From positions 147,364 through 211,363 of the forward strand of contig NZ_FOTK01000007.1 of NCBI RefSeq assembly GCF_900114535.1: 64,000 bases of DNA, given 5' to 3'. Of this stretch, positions 9,944 to 19,331 are shown in pieces (the first letter of the stretch is position 1; every line of letters starts with the position of its first letter). The stretch comes from Methylobacterium pseudosasicola (lineage in GTDB: Bacteria > Pseudomonadota > Alphaproteobacteria > Rhizobiales > Beijerinckiaceae). Both the position numbers and the translations under genes were made by a program. The notes beneath the pieces were generated by a model that was not told where the DNA came from, did no database searches, and worked only from the letters and a program-made list of their open reading frames with translations.

Positions 9944-11113
9944 ATGCTCAAGAACGCCGCTGCCGGCGCGCTGACGCTGCTCTGCCTCGGGGCGGGGTTC
10001 GCCCGCGCCGAAGAGACCGGGCCGTTCAAGCCCACCTCGCCGTCGGGCTACTTCTTCGTCGGCGGCCGCTACGAGACCGCGAACAATCGGACCACCGCCC
10101 TCGGGCAGATGTTCGTGGAAAATCGCGCGCCGGAGCGGGTGACGCAGCCCTATCCGGTCGTGATGGTTCACGGTACGGCGCAGACCGGCACCAACTTCCT
10201 CGGCACGCCCGACGGCCGGTCCGGCTGGGCTGACCGGTTCGCGGCCAAAGGCTTCGCGGTCTACGTGGTCGATCAGGTCGGGCGAGGCCGCTCGGGCGGC
10301 GATGCGGAGACGTACGGCCCCTATGCGCGCCTGCCCATGGAGGATCTCGAGACGGTCTTCACCGGGCAGGAGCGGTCGGCGCTCTACCCGCAGGCGAAGC
10401 TGCACACGCAATGGCCGGGCGGCCCGGGCTTGCGCGGCAACGCCGCCTTCGACCAGTTCTACCGCTCGCAGGTCCCCTACATCGCGAGCGCCTTGAAGAG
10501 CGAGGAACTGGTCGACCCGGCGCTGATCTCGCTCCTGGAAAAAATCGGGCCGGCGATTGTCCTGACCCATTCGCAGGCCGGCGTGTTCGGCTGGGCGGTC
10601 TCGGACCAGCGGCCGGACCTCGTGAAGGCGCATGTCGCTGTCGAGCCGAACGGGCCGACCTTTTTCGACATCCGGTTCAAGGGCGGCGCCGATTGGTACG
10701 AGCGGGTCGGCGACGCCCGCGCCCGCCCCTACGGCATCACCCGGGTGCCGTTGCATTTCGATCCGCCGGTGAGCGGCCCGACGGGCCTGACCGTGGTCCA
10801 GGCCGAGCGCGCAGAGGGTCCGGACCAGATCCGCTGCTGGCTCCAGGCGGAGCCGGCCCGCACGCTGCCGAATCTCGCCAAGGTGCCGGCGGTGATTGTG
10901 ACCGCAGAGGCCTCGTTCCGGGCGACCATGGACGATTGCACCGCGGCCTTCCTCACCCAGGCCGGGGCCAAGCCGGACAGGCTGGCGCTCGCCGAGCACG
11001 GCATCCACGGCAACAGCCACATGATGATGCTGGAATCGAACAGCGATCAGGTGGCCGATGCGATCGTTGGGTGGATCGAGGCGCGCACGAGCCCCGGAAA
11101 GCCTCGCCCTTAA
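9944..11113 (+). CDS. Secreted alpha/beta-hydrolase (esterase)
   Basis: 389 residues from ATG 9944, behind a strong GGGAGGA Shine-Dalgarno; the frame extends further upstream inside kgtP but without homology. A signal peptide (MLKNAAAGALTLLCLGAGFARA-EE) implies export. Alpha/beta-hydrolase features are the oxyanion-loop region PVVMVHGTAQTGTNF, the nucleophile elbow LTHSQAG (a GxSxG variant with Thr in the first position) and the C-terminal histidine region HGIHGNSHMMMLE. This layout recalls the bacterial esterase-713 type of hydrolase. The substrate is unknown. Confidence 0.78.
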   Translation: MLKNAAAGALTLLCLGAGFARAEETGPFKPTSPSGYFFVGGRYETANNRTTALGQMFVENRAPERVTQPYPVVMVHGTAQTGTNFLGTPDGRSGWADRFAAKGFAVYVVDQVGRGRSGGDAETYGPYARLPMEDLETVFTGQERSALYPQAKLHTQWPGGPGLRGNAAFDQFYRSQVPYIASALKSEELVDPALISLLEKIGPAIVLTHSQAGVFGWAVSDQRPDLVKAHVAVEPNGPTFFDIRFKGGADWYERVGDARARPYGITRVPLHFDPPVSGPTGLTVVQAERAEGPDQIRCWLQAEPARTLPNLAKVPAVIVTAEASFRATMDDCTAAFLTQAGAKPDRLALAEHGIHGNSHMMMLESNSDQVADAIVGWIEARTSPGKPRP

Positions 11114-11122
11114 CCCGTCGCT

Positions 11123-11142
11123 TACCCTCTGCCACGAGGGTA
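11123..11142. terminator. Short hairpin between hydrolase and gapR
   Basis: A 7-bp perfect stem TACCCTC/GAGGGTA with a 6-nt loop lies 9 nt after the hydrolase stop. It has no T-tract. Confidence 0.35.
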
Positions 11143-11168
11143 CGGCCCGTCATACGACGAGGCTTTGC

Positions 11169-11450
11169 ATGACCGACATGACCGACACCGTGGGCGTCGC
11201 GGGCGACCGCATCCGCTCGATCATCGAGCGCGTGGAACGGCTGGAGGAGGAGATCAAGGACCTGATGGAGGCGAAGAAGGAGATCTTCGCCGAGGCCAAG
11301 GGCGAGGGCCTGGACGTCAAGATCCTCAAGGAGATCCTGAAGATCCGCAAGCAGGACAAGGACGAGCGCGACGAGCACGAGACGCTGCTCGACGTCTACC
11401 TGCGGGCCATGGACGCGCCCGCCCCGGCGGCGATCAAGGCGGCCGCCTGA
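11169..11450 (+). CDS. gapR: GapR-family nucleoid-associated protein (DUF2312)
   Basis: A 93-residue protein of the alphaproteobacterial DUF2312/GapR family; Caulobacter GapR binds overtwisted AT-rich DNA ahead of replication and transcription and stimulates type II topoisomerases. The sequence is the expected charged helical coiled coil: GDRIRSIIERVERLEEEIK, then KKEIFAEAKGEGLDVKILKE and IRKQDKDERDEHE. I start at ATG 11169; ATG 11178 is an alternative. It converges on purC with a shared terminator. Assignment to the family is firm; function by analogy with Caulobacter. Confidence 0.92.
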   Translation: MTDMTDTVGVAGDRIRSIIERVERLEEEIKDLMEAKKEIFAEAKGEGLDVKILKEILKIRKQDKDERDEHETLLDVYLRAMDAPAPAAIKAAA

Positions 11451-11461
11451 CGCGATGGGAG

Positions 11462-11485
11462 GGGACGGCGCCCGTGCGCCGTCCC
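11462..11485. terminator. Shared terminator between gapR and purC
   Basis: A perfect 10-bp stem GGGACGGCGC/GCGCCGTCCC with the tetraloop CCGT lies 11 nt after the gapR stop and 4 nt beyond the purC stop, so it can serve both convergent genes. Confidence 0.65.
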
Positions 11486-11489
11486 GCCT

Positions 11490-12479
11490 TCAGACGATCG
11501 GGTTGTTCGCGAGATAGGTAGCGATGTTGCGCCGGACGCGATCGAGCGGCGCCTCGCCCGGATCCGGCAGCATGAAGCGCGCGCCGGTGATCGTCTCGTA
11601 GGCGCGGATATAGACCGCGGCGGTTTCCAGCACGACGTCCGCCGGGATCTCGGGGATCGGGTCCTTGTACGGGTCGCACCGGGCCACGACCCAATTGCGC
11701 ACGAAGTCCTTGTCGAAGCTCTCAGGCGCAGCGCCCGCTTCGAAGCGCTCGGGGTAGCTCTGCGCGAACCAGTAGCGGCTGCTGTCCGGCGTGTGGATCT
11801 CGTCGGCCAGGACGATCCGGCCCTCCAGGTCGGTGCCGAACTCGTATTTCGTATCCGCCAGGATCAGGCCGCGCTCGGCCGCCAGTTCCTGGCCGCGGGC
11901 GAACAGGGCCAGGGCCGCCTCGGACACGGTGCGCCACTGCTCCGGGGTGAGCAGTTCGCGCTCCAAGATCTCGGTCTCGGTCAGGGGCTCGTCGTGGCCC
12001 CCATCGAACGCCTTTGTGGTGGGCGTAATAATTGCCTGCGTCAGGCGCTCGTTCGGGCGCATCCCGTCGGGGAAGCGATGCCCGTACATCTCCCGCTCGC
12101 CGGCCCGGTAGCGCGTGAGGACCGAGGTCGAGGTCGTGCCCGCGAGGTAGCCGCGCACCACCACCTCCACGGGCAGAATCTCGAGCCGGCGGCCGACCAC
12201 GACGTTCGGATCCGGATAGGCGAGCACGTGGTTCGGGCAGAGATCGGCGGTGCGCTCGAACCAGTAGCGCGCGGTCTGGGTCAGCACCTGGCCCTTGAAC
12301 GGGATCGCGGCGAGCGCCCGATCGAAGGCGCTGATCCGGTCCGAGGTGATGAGGATGCGCCGGCCGCCCGGCAGGTCGTAATTGTCCCGGACCTTGCCGC
12401 GGTAATGGTTCGGCAGCTCGGGCAGGGTCGCCTCGCGCAGGACCTGATGGGCGTACGGGGCGAGATCTGCCGTGTTCAT
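11490..12479 (-). CDS. purC: Phosphoribosylaminoimidazole-succinocarboxamide synthase
   Basis: ATP-dependent joining of CAIR and aspartate to form SAICAR in purine synthesis. Family hallmarks: [13 protein letters not shown] near residue 26, [10 protein letters not shown] (ATP/CAIR site), [21 protein letters not shown] and [14 protein letters not shown]. With 329 residues it belongs to the longer SAICAR synthetase subgroup rather than the 240-residue form. The start is ATG 12479. It stands alone, divergent from nothing obvious; the next gene upstream is a separate chemoreceptor on the same strand. Confidence 0.95.
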   Translation of the reverse strand: MNTADLAPYAHQVLREATLPELPNHYRGKVRDNYDLPGGRRILITSDRISAFDRALAAIPFKGQVLTQTARYWFERTADLCPNHVLAYPDPNVVVGRRLEILPVEVVVRGYLAGTTSTSVLTRYRAGEREMYGHRFPDGMRPNERLTQAIITPTTKAFDGGHDEPLTETEILERELLTPEQWRTVSEAALALFARGQELAAERGLILADTKYEFGTDLEGRIVLADEIHTPDSSRYWFAQSYPERFEAGAAPESFDKDFVRNWVVARCDPYKDPIPEIPADVVLETAAVYIRAYETITGARFMLPDPGEAPLDRVRRNIATYLANNPIV

Positions 12480-12595
12480 CGAACCGTTCCGTCAGGCTGC
12501 ACGGCAACCGCGCCGCCCCGCGTGTGTGCGCGGACGGGCCGGAGATTTCCAGCCCCCGCAGGCCGCCCGCTACACATGCACACCGCGCGGATCAA

Positions 12596-14680
12596 TCAGG
12601 CGGCACGGACCGTGTCGAGGAACCGCGCGACCTCGGCGGTGAGGTGCTCGGACTGGCGCGAGAGCTCCGAGGCCGCGACTAGGACCTGATCGGCCGCCGC
12701 ACCGGTCTCTTCGGCCGCTCCCGCGACACCGGCGATGTTGCTGGTGACCTCACCCGTGCCGGCGGCCGCCTGTGCGACGTTGCGGACGATCTCCTGCGTG
12801 GCCGCGCCCTGCTCCTCCACGGCGGCGGCAATGGAAGTTGCCACGCCGCTGATCTCCTGAATGCGCGCCGTGATCGCGCCGATGGCCGAGACGGCTTGGC
12901 CGGTCACACCCTGGATCTGGCCGATCTGTTGACCGATCTCTTCGGTCGCCCTCGCAGTCTGCTCGGCGAGGGCCTTCACCTCCGCGGCCACAACGGCGAA
13001 GCCCCGGCCCGCCTCCCCGGCCCGGGCCGCCTCGATCGTGGCGTTCAAGGCAAGCAGGTTGGTCTGGCCGGCAATGTCGGAGATCAGTTGCACCACATCG
13101 CCGATCCGGCCCGCGGCCTCGCTCAACTCCTGTACGAAGCGGGCGGTCTGCCCGGCCTCGTCGACGGCGTTGTTCGCGAGCTTGGCCGAACCGTCCACCT
13201 GCCGGCCGATCTCCTGGACCGACGAACCCAGCTCCTCGGCTGCCGCCGCCACGGTGTTGACGTTGCTGGCCGCCTCGTCGGCGGCTGCAGCTGCGGCTCC
13301 GGACTGAGCGGAGGTCTGGCCGGCCATGCTCGACATTGCGCCCGCCGTCACCTGAAGCTCCGTGGCGGAGGACGACACCATGCCGATGATACCGCCCACC
13401 GCCTGCTCGAACGCCTCCGCCATCTGCCGCATGCCGGCCTTGCGCTCCGCCTCGGCGGCGACGCGGGCCGCGGCGGCCTCGGCCTCCAGCGCACGGGTGC
13501 GGATCAGGTTTTCCTTGAACACCTGTACGGCGGCCGCCATTGCGCCGATCTCGTTCTTCGTCTCTGTATCGGGGACGCGGATCTCGGTGTCGCCATCGGA
13601 AATCCGGCGCATCACCTGCGCCATCCGCTGTATCGGGAACGATACCTTGCGGATGCACAGGACGATCACGCCGGCACAGATCGCGATCACGGCGAGACCG
13701 CACAGCAGGTAGACGTACAGGCGGATCCGCGCCGCTTCGATCCGCCGCTCGATCTGATCGGAAACCAAGTCGAACAGGCGCTCCCGCAATTCGATGATTG
13801 ACCGCATCGCCGGCACATATTGCGCGCCGAATTCCTGCACCGTGAGGTCGGAGGGGCGCCCAGCGAGGCTCTGCTCGACGATCCCGGCCGCGAGGCGCCG
13901 GCCGCCCTCCACGTACTTGGTTTGAAGCGTCCTCAGGAACTCGTCGACCCGGGCATCCTCGCCGATCTTGCCCCGCGCCAGGAGCATCTGCCGGATCTGG
14001 GCATCGACCTGCCCGCTCAGGCGGTTGTACTGGCCGATCTCGGCGATGGTCATCGCCCGTTTGCCCACCAGGGCCGGTGTGAACACCGAGCCGATCTGAC
14101 CCGCGACGTCGCGCAGTTCGGTGGCGGTCCGCGTCATCGTCATCCAGGAGCCGAGGCGCGAATCGGCCGTCACCGCCATATCATCCGTGGCGTTCAGGGC
14201 CGCATCCAGGGCCGGCGGAACGGCGATCAGGGCGGCCACCACCTCGGCCACCTCCTCCGGGCGCCGCTGCGACAGGGGCTGGCCCGTCAGGCCGTCGACC
14301 CGTCGGCGCGCGGCGCCGAGGAGGCGCGTGGCATCCGCCAAAGCAGCATCCGTCTGTGTCTTCCACTGCACCGGCAACGCCGCGACATCCGATGCGGCAT
14401 CGCGCAACGCCGCGTCGGTCGCGCCACGGATCTCAGTCAGGGCCTTCTCGGTCGCGGCAGCCAGAGGCTGCTCGCTTCCGAGGGCCGCATTGGTCGGCCC
14501 GCGTTCCTGGGAGATCCGCGTCGAAGCTGCGAGCAACGCCCGGGACACTGAGGCTCCAGTCCGGGAATCGATGCTGCCCCCGTAATCGTGGTGTTCTTTG
14601 AAAACCAATTGCCCAGTTACAGTCACGCATACGGTGCTGATTGCTGCAGTGACTAAAATGATCAATGTCGATATTTTCAA
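12596..14680 (-). CDS. Methyl-accepting chemotaxis protein with NIT-like helical sensor
   Basis: A 694-residue chemoreceptor. TM1 about 5-27; a large all-helical periplasmic region 30-320; TM2 about 322-346; HAMP about 347-400; then a signalling cassette ending FLDTVRAA. The periplasmic part contains [14 protein letters not shown] followed by R-x2-TDAAL, the spacing typical of nitrate/nitrite-sensing (NIT) domains; nitrate sensing is therefore possible but unproven. The start is TTG at 14680, supported by AGGAGAG 5 nt upstream. Its signalling domain is closer to the 34290-35993 receptor than to the dCache pair. The upstream region is very AT-rich. Confidence 0.9.
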   Translation of the reverse strand: MKISTLIILVTAAISTVCVTVTGQLVFKEHHDYGGSIDSRTGASVSRALLAASTRISQERGPTNAALGSEQPLAAATEKALTEIRGATDAALRDAASDVAALPVQWKTQTDAALADATRLLGAARRRVDGLTGQPLSQRRPEEVAEVVAALIAVPPALDAALNATDDMAVTADSRLGSWMTMTRTATELRDVAGQIGSVFTPALVGKRAMTIAEIGQYNRLSGQVDAQIRQMLLARGKIGEDARVDEFLRTLQTKYVEGGRRLAAGIVEQSLAGRPSDLTVQEFGAQYVPAMRSIIELRERLFDLVSDQIERRIEAARIRLYVYLLCGLAVIAICAGVIVLCIRKVSFPIQRMAQVMRRISDGDTEIRVPDTETKNEIGAMAAAVQVFKENLIRTRALEAEAAAARVAAEAERKAGMRQMAEAFEQAVGGIIGMVSSSATELQVTAGAMSSMAGQTSAQSGAAAAAADEAASNVNTVAAAAEELGSSVQEIGRQVDGSAKLANNAVDEAGQTARFVQELSEAAGRIGDVVQLISDIAGQTNLLALNATIEAARAGEAGRGFAVVAAEVKALAEQTARATEEIGQQIGQIQGVTGQAVSAIGAITARIQEISGVATSIAAAVEEQGAATQEIVRNVAQAAAGTGEVTSNIAGVAGAAEETGAAADQVLVAASELSRQSEHLTAEVARFLDTVRAA

Positions 14681-15453
14681 AATTCTCTCCTATCTGTAAG
14701 TTTAATATAATTCCCTGTGAATGAAATTTTTATAACATCTGGTCGGTCATTTTGAATAAAATTCGTTAGTTTTCCGAATCGACTAAACACGAATTCAATG
14801 AAAGTCACATTATTCTGCATAATTGCGCTATCTAAATAAATTGTTTGACATCAATAATACCTATTTATATTATTGCTATTCGCCGTCTAAAACGTATTTG
14901 CTGCGCGTTCTGGAACTCAACTTAAATTTTTCGTCCGTATGGGAAAACCCTGCTCGGATGGCAGATTCACACAAGACGAGCGATCGGCACGGCTGCGCGA
15001 ACCGGTGCTTAAAGCTGAACGGTCCAACGCCAACGTATCCTCAGAGCGATCCGCATCGCAGCGGGTCACGAGATCACGGCTGGCCAGCGTGATGCGTTAG
15101 AACTCATCGACGAGATTAAGCTTGTGTCCGGCTTGTGCGGAACCGGTGGACCGGACCAGTCGGGTCCAAGCCACCTCGACGTGCGTCGGATCTGCCGGCT
15201 CGACGATTATCGACCAATCGAGACTTGAGGGCTTCTTGGCTTCGAACGCTGCTTCAGCACCCATACGCCAGCCGCCGTGAGCATCACTATCCTACTGCGA
15301 AACTGTGCATTTGTGCACAGTTTCCGGCGGTGAGTACCAATCAATCCACTATGGCAGAGGGGAAGTGTGGCTGCTATGTCGTGCCTGGATCGGCGCGCCC
15401 TTGAGCGCCGATCACGGCGAGACCGAGGGGACCCGCCGGTCGGCGGAGGCGCG
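14681..15453. other. AT-rich intergenic island
   Basis: About 770 nt without a convincing gene. The first 250 nt (14681-14930) are strikingly AT-rich and carry the promoter of the 12596-14680 receptor. Around 15015-15230 one plus-strand frame stays open for about 70 codons without an ATG and with partly GC-biased third positions; it could be a decayed gene remnant. I recognise no product. Confidence 0.4.
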
Positions 15454-16206
15454 ATGACGGGAACTCTTCACCAGAACGACAAGCATCCGTTTGTCCGCAA
15501 GATCGAAAGTATCGCCCTCTTCACACTCACGGACGACGAACGGGCTGCGCTTCTCGCCCTGCCCCTCCAGATGACGCAGTTCGAGGCGTATCAGGACATC
15601 GTGCGCGAGGGCGATCGTCCCGCACGCTGCTTCGCGGTGTTCGAGGGGATCGCCTGCACCTACAAGACGACGCTGGGCGGCAAGCGGCAGGTCATGGCGT
15701 ACCACGTCGCCGGCGACATACCCGACATCCAGAGCCTGCACCTCAAGGTCCTCGACATCAGCATCGGCACGGTCGGTCCGTGCCGGGTCGGCTTCGTCCA
15801 GCACGATGCGGTGCGGGCATTGCTGCGCGCGTTTCCAAGGTTGGACGACGTCCTGTGGCGCGCGACGCTGATCGACGCCGCCATGGTTCGCGAGTGGATG
15901 CTCAACACCGGCCGGCGCGACGCCTATGCCCGCATGGCCCATCTGTTCTGCGAGTTGGTGATCCGCCTGGGCGTCGTCGGCCTCGCCCCGGATCGGAGCT
16001 GCGAGATGCCGATGATCCAGCCGGAGCTGGCGGATGCCCTCGGGATCACGCCGGTGCACGTCAACCGCACGATCCGCGACCTGAAGGAAGCCGGATTGAT
16101 CACGCTGCGCAGCCGGCGTCTGATCGTCCACGATTGGGAAGGATTGAAGGCCGCGGCCGAGTTCGACCCGGCCTACCTGCACCTGACCGACCCGGACCCG
16201 GCCTGA
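15454..16206 (+). CDS. Crp/Fnr-family transcriptional regulator
   Basis: A 250-residue regulator from ATG 15454 (GGAGG-like sequence upstream). The N-terminal cyclic-nucleotide-binding fold spans about 20-130 (FEAYQDIVREGDRPARCFAVFEG), followed by the long dimer helix and a Crp-type HTH near 185-225 with recognition segment ADALGITPVHVNRTIRDLKE. It lacks the N-terminal cysteine cluster of FNR, so direct oxygen sensing through an iron-sulphur cluster is unlikely. It stands between a chemoreceptor and a PAS protein, both on the opposite strand. Confidence 0.88.
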   Translation: MTGTLHQNDKHPFVRKIESIALFTLTDDERAALLALPLQMTQFEAYQDIVREGDRPARCFAVFEGIACTYKTTLGGKRQVMAYHVAGDIPDIQSLHLKVLDISIGTVGPCRVGFVQHDAVRALLRAFPRLDDVLWRATLIDAAMVREWMLNTGRRDAYARMAHLFCELVIRLGVVGLAPDRSCEMPMIQPELADALGITPVHVNRTIRDLKEAGLITLRSRRLIVHDWEGLKAAAEFDPAYLHLTDPDPA

Positions 16207-16224
16207 ATCCTGCCCGAGCCGGCC

Positions 16225-16839
16225 TCAGTTCATCTGCGTCCGGCGCAGGCGCTGCTCCTGCTCGGCGAGCTTGCGGCCGAGATCGAGCAGGAGTGCGTCC
16301 GCCCGGGCCTTGAGAGCCGGGTCCTCCAGTTCGCAGATCGCCTGATGGGCAGCCATGGCGAAATCGGCCGCGCGCTCCAGCGGCGGCTCGGGCTCATGGA
16401 ACTCGGTCATCTCGACGGCGCCGCTGCTGGCCTCGCCCATCCGGACATCGGTGATGTCCACGATGATCCCGCGGCCGCTGACCGGCTGCCCCCGATGGTC
16501 GTGCAGGAAGCGGCCCCGGCCCAGCACCCAGCGGGTGACGCCGTCGGCCGAGCAGACCCGATACTCGATGACGTAGAGCCCACCGCCGCGGCCGCCCCTG
16601 TGGATATGGGCCTGCACCCGGTCCCGATCCTCCGGGTGGATGCTGGCGAGGAAGGCGTCGAGGGGCAGGCCAGCCTCGGCCTCCTTGGGATCGACGTTGA
16701 ACAGCAGCGCCACGAACAGATCAGCCTGGATGCGGTCCGTGTCGGCATCCCATGACCAGTTGCCGATCACATCCAGCGCGTCGAGCGCGCCCTGGAACGC
16801 CGCACAAGTCCGGTTTTCGGAGAACTTCGGTTTTGGCAT
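16225..16839 (-). CDS. PAS-domain sensory protein
   Basis: 204 residues from ATG 16839 (MPKPKFSENRT); the frame runs upstream but loses coding character. A single PAS_3-type domain covers about 25-130: IGNWSWDADTDRIQ, the HPEDRDRV signature near 72, YRVCSADGVTRWVLGRG and the PAC end GIIVDITD. The C-terminal 60 residues are helical and charged (ADALLLDLGRKLAEQEQRLRR) with no kinase, GGDEF or HTH domain, so it is a stand-alone sensor or adaptor. It converges on the Crp/Fnr gene with 18 nt between the stops. Confidence 0.82.
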   Translation of the reverse strand: MPKPKFSENRTCAAFQGALDALDVIGNWSWDADTDRIQADLFVALLFNVDPKEAEAGLPLDAFLASIHPEDRDRVQAHIHRGGRGGGLYVIEYRVCSADGVTRWVLGRGRFLHDHRGQPVSGRGIIVDITDVRMGEASSGAVEMTEFHEPEPPLERAADFAMAAHQAICELEDPALKARADALLLDLGRKLAEQEQRLRRTQMN

Positions 16840-16847
16840 GCAGGGTC

Positions 16848-16873
16848 TGGTTCCGGACCGGAATCGAACCGGG
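16848..16873 (-). other. tRNA 3'-end-like fragment
   Basis: On the minus strand this reads CCCGGTTCGATTCCGGTCCGGAACCA: a 4-bp T-stem around the TTCGATT loop, an acceptor-like 3' strand and CCA. No D-arm, anticodon arm or matching 5' acceptor strand lies in the preceding 80 nt, so it is not a complete tRNA. It may be an integration-site remnant or chance. Confidence 0.25.
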
Positions 16874-17048
16874 TTTAGGCCATCACGTAACAACTTCAAG
16901 AAGAATAATCACATCTCACCGCAACTTTTGCGCGATTGTAACGCGTGGCGCCTGCCCGGTCTCTCCGATGCTATGACCGAGCTCCGCTCCAGTACCAGCG
17001 CCGATGTGCCTGTCGGGCGGGTTTCGCGATCGTCAAGAGTCCATCGCG

Positions 17049-17264
17049 TCACCGTGAGCCGGTTCCGGTGCTCGGCCGGGACAACCGTTCCGCCTCCGCG
17101 CGCCAGGAATCGCGCTCGACCTGGACCGCCTCGATCCGAGCATGCAGATGGCCGGCATCGATCGCCGTTTCCATCAGCATGTCCTGGGCGGCGGCCAGCT
17201 GGGCACGCAGCTCGGCATTCTCGGTGGCCAGCGCCAGGAGGAGAGCGGCCACGTCATCGCCCAT
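17049..17264 (-). CDS. Small coiled-coil hypothetical protein
   Basis: A 71-residue protein (MGDDVAALLLALATENAELR...) from ATG 17264 with a purine-rich GAGGCGAGGG upstream. It is predicted to be one long helix with heptad-like spacing (ALATENAELRAQLAAAQ, then ARIEAVQVERDSWRAEAERL). No family is recognised. Codon bias matches neighbouring genes, which supports it being real. It lies alone between the PAS protein and the ketopantoate-reductase-like gene. Confidence 0.5.
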   Translation of the reverse strand: MGDDVAALLLALATENAELRAQLAAAQDMLMETAIDAGHLHARIEAVQVERDSWRAEAERLSRPSTGTGSR

Positions 17265-17393
17265 CCACGCCCCTCGCCTCCCACTTCCGAGCGGGCGCGT
17301 CTACCTGGGCCTGGGGCCGCCTACAACCATATCCGGCAAACTATTCACGGACGGCGCGCGCGAAATGCGACTGGCACCGCGCGCGACGATGGA

Positions 17394-18443
17394 TCAGCCC
17401 TCGATCACCCGCTCGTCGAGCTTGCGGTCGACGATCTGGACCGTGCGATCGATCTCGGCATCGGGGGAGCCGAGCTGGTGCGAAATCAGCTTCACCAGCA
17501 GGTCGACGCGCTCGATGAACGGCGTGCCGTTCGCCACCGCCCGGGCGGCCGAGGACGGCTTGAGCAGGCTCTCGGCGGCCTTAGCGTATTTCTCGAACGG
17601 GACCTGATCCTGCGGGTCGGCACCGAGTTGCCGGGCGATGCCGTCCACGTGCTCGTAGATGGCCCGGGACTTGGCGAGGTCGCCATGCACCGCGTCGCGG
17701 ATCGATTGCGGCTCTTGCGGGGTGATGCAGCGGTAGTTGCCGGTGAGCAGCATCGACCATTTCGCCAGCGGGACGAACAGCGAATCGAACACCTTGAGCT
17801 TCACCGGCACGTCCTGGCCGTCGAGGCGCACGGCGTCGATATCGGCCTCCAGCTCGCGCAGCAGCCGATTATGCGCCTCATCCGCGAAGGTGGCGGCCTT
17901 GAAGTTCGTCGGCAGCCCGACGTGGAGCACGTTGGCCTCCTCGTCCGGCGGACGGAAGGCCTGCGGATCGGGCGAGCAGAGTGAGACCAGCCCAGGCTCG
18001 AACCGGTCCCAGACGCCGGCATTGGTGTAGGCGTCCTCGAGGTCCATCGCGGCGAGCGCCGGGATCCGCTTGAGATAGGGCAGCGGCGGCATGTTCATGA
18101 TCGACAGGCATGGCAGCTTCGCCGCCGCGATCTTGATCATCAGCACCCGGATCGTGTGGTTATTGTATTGCGGCTCCTGCATGGCGAGGCCGACCAGATC
18201 GTAGCGCGACGGGTCGATATCCTCCGGCGGGGCGGCGTCCAGGGTGCCGGGTAGGTCGCGCGACAGGATCGCGCGATGGTTCGGCTCGTCCCGCAGCTTG
18301 ATGCGGACCTCGGTCCCCTCCCGGTTGATCAGGTCGGCGGTCTTCCGGCGGCAGACCAGGGTCACGTTGTGCCCGGCCATCAGAAGTTTGGTCGCCAGCA
18401 GAGAGCCGTACGACGCCCCCAGGATCAGGATGTTGCGGGGCAT
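17394..18443 (-). CDS. Ketopantoate reductase (PanE/ApbA)-like NAD(P)-binding protein
   Basis: 349 residues from ATG 18443. The N-terminal Rossmann motif ILILGASYGSLLATKLLMAGHNVTLVCRR is typical of ApbA/PanE N-domains, with Arg residues suited to NADP. The C-terminal helical region contains KWSMLLTGNYRC, which only partly matches the catalytic Lys/Asn pattern of true 2-dehydropantoate 2-reductases, so pantothenate synthesis should not be assumed. No pathway neighbours are present. It is probably a reductase or dehydrogenase of unknown substrate. Confidence 0.7.
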   Translation of the reverse strand: MPRNILILGASYGSLLATKLLMAGHNVTLVCRRKTADLINREGTEVRIKLRDEPNHRAILSRDLPGTLDAAPPEDIDPSRYDLVGLAMQEPQYNNHTIRVLMIKIAAAKLPCLSIMNMPPLPYLKRIPALAAMDLEDAYTNAGVWDRFEPGLVSLCSPDPQAFRPPDEEANVLHVGLPTNFKAATFADEAHNRLLRELEADIDAVRLDGQDVPVKLKVFDSLFVPLAKWSMLLTGNYRCITPQEPQSIRDAVHGDLAKSRAIYEHVDGIARQLGADPQDQVPFEKYAKAAESLLKPSSAARAVANGTPFIERVDLLVKLISHQLGSPDAEIDRTVQIVDRKLDERVIEG

Positions 18444-18921
18444 GCTTCGACTCCCAAGGTCCGTCTTCGTCTTGTCCTGCGGCGAACCCGTATGGCGTAC
18501 GGGTTCTGGCTTTCCGCATGGCCGCTCCGGCGGTGTGACCGGCAGCGTAGCGAAGCTTGTCCTGGGATGCCACTCGGCTGGCATACCAAAAAATTTGACT
18601 GCGCCGGTGAGCAGGATTTTTGATGAGCGATGGGTCGCGCTCGCTTTCAGCGCGGACTGCCGATCGATCAGAAGCGTTTCGTAACGCGTGGGCGCTTACA
18701 GGTGATGCCTGTCGTGAGCGGTGATAATCCAAGCATTACGCAGACAGGCATCGTCCGTGCCGGCACAAGCCGACGAACCGTTCGCAATCCGTCGATCCTG
18801 AAGCGGATGACCTGAAGAATCTCTATCCCGAGGCGCGTTCCGACAGGAGCACAGGCTCAGCCCGGCGCGTGCCTAGGGCCTTCACGGGCAGAACATTTCA
18901 AAACTGTTGTGGATAGATTAG
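18444..18921. other. Intergenic region with no recognised feature
   Basis: About 480 nt between the ketopantoate-reductase-like gene and the tRNA-Phe terminator. Frames here are short and lack GC third-position bias. No RNA gene or repeat was recognised. Confidence 0.4.
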
Positions 18922-18925
18922 AAAA

Positions 18926-18957
18926 GCACCATCCACCGCTCAGCGGGATGATGGTGC
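18926..18957 (-). terminator. tRNA-Phe terminator overlapping the tRNA 3' end
   Basis: On the minus strand GCACCATC pairs with GATGGTGC (8 bp) around an inner CCGCTGAGCGG hairpin and is followed by TTTTCT. The left arm includes the encoded CCA of tRNA-Phe, so terminator and mature tRNA sequence overlap by 6 nt. Confidence 0.7.
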
Positions 18958-19027
18958 CCAGGGGCGGAATCGAACCACCGACACTGCGATTTTCAGTCGC
19001 ATGCTCTACCAACTGAGCTACCTGGGC
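18952..19027 (-). tRNA. tRNA-Phe (GAA anticodon)
   Basis: Full cloverleaf of 76 nt including encoded CCA: acceptor GCCCAGG/CCTGGGC, D-arm GCTC-AGTTGGTA-GAGC, anticodon arm TGCGA-CTGAAAA-TCGCA with GAA at 34-36, variable GTGTC, T-arm GGTGG-TTCGATT-CCGCC, discriminator A. All stems pair perfectly. It follows maf-yacG on the same strand, a common alphaproteobacterial order. Confidence 0.98.
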
Positions 19028-19133
19028 GACGTCCGCGCCGCTGTGCGCCTCGGACGCCGCGGGGTATAGTGGGGAGTTTCCGGCCTGTCCAGCCTTGCCG
19101 TGACATCGGCGTGACGGCGGGGCCGGAAAAATT

Positions 19134-19331
19134 TTAGCTCTCCTGATCCGGCTCCGGAGGCGGCGCGTCAGGATCGAGTTCTTCGGGAATCGCGTAGCGC
19201 TCGTTCAGCCAGCGGCCGAGATCGACATCGGCGCAGCGCTGCGAGCAGAACGGGCGGAATTCCTCGGTCTCGGGGCGCCGACAGATCGGGCAGGCGGGGC
19301 GGCGCTCTCGCGGAATGGGAATCTCGATCAT
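19134..19331 (-). CDS. yacG: DNA gyrase inhibitor / zinc-finger protein YacG
   Basis: A 65-residue protein with the YacG zinc finger CPIC near 15-18 and C-x3-C near 29-33 ([19 protein letters not shown]). E. coli YacG binds GyrB and inhibits gyrase. The acidic proline-rich tail ([13 protein letters not shown]) is usual. ATG 19331 overlaps the maf stop as ATGA, so translation is coupled. The tRNA-Phe gene follows about 105 nt downstream on the same strand. Confidence 0.93.
   Translation of the reverse strand: MIEIPIPRERRPACPICRRPETEEFRPFCSQRCADVDLGRWLNERYAIPEELDPDAPPPEPDQES

Noticed and set aside
16848..16900. Complete tRNA gene before the PAS gene
   Set aside because: Only a T-arm and CCA-like end can be folded; no anticodon or D-arm exists in the preceding sequence.
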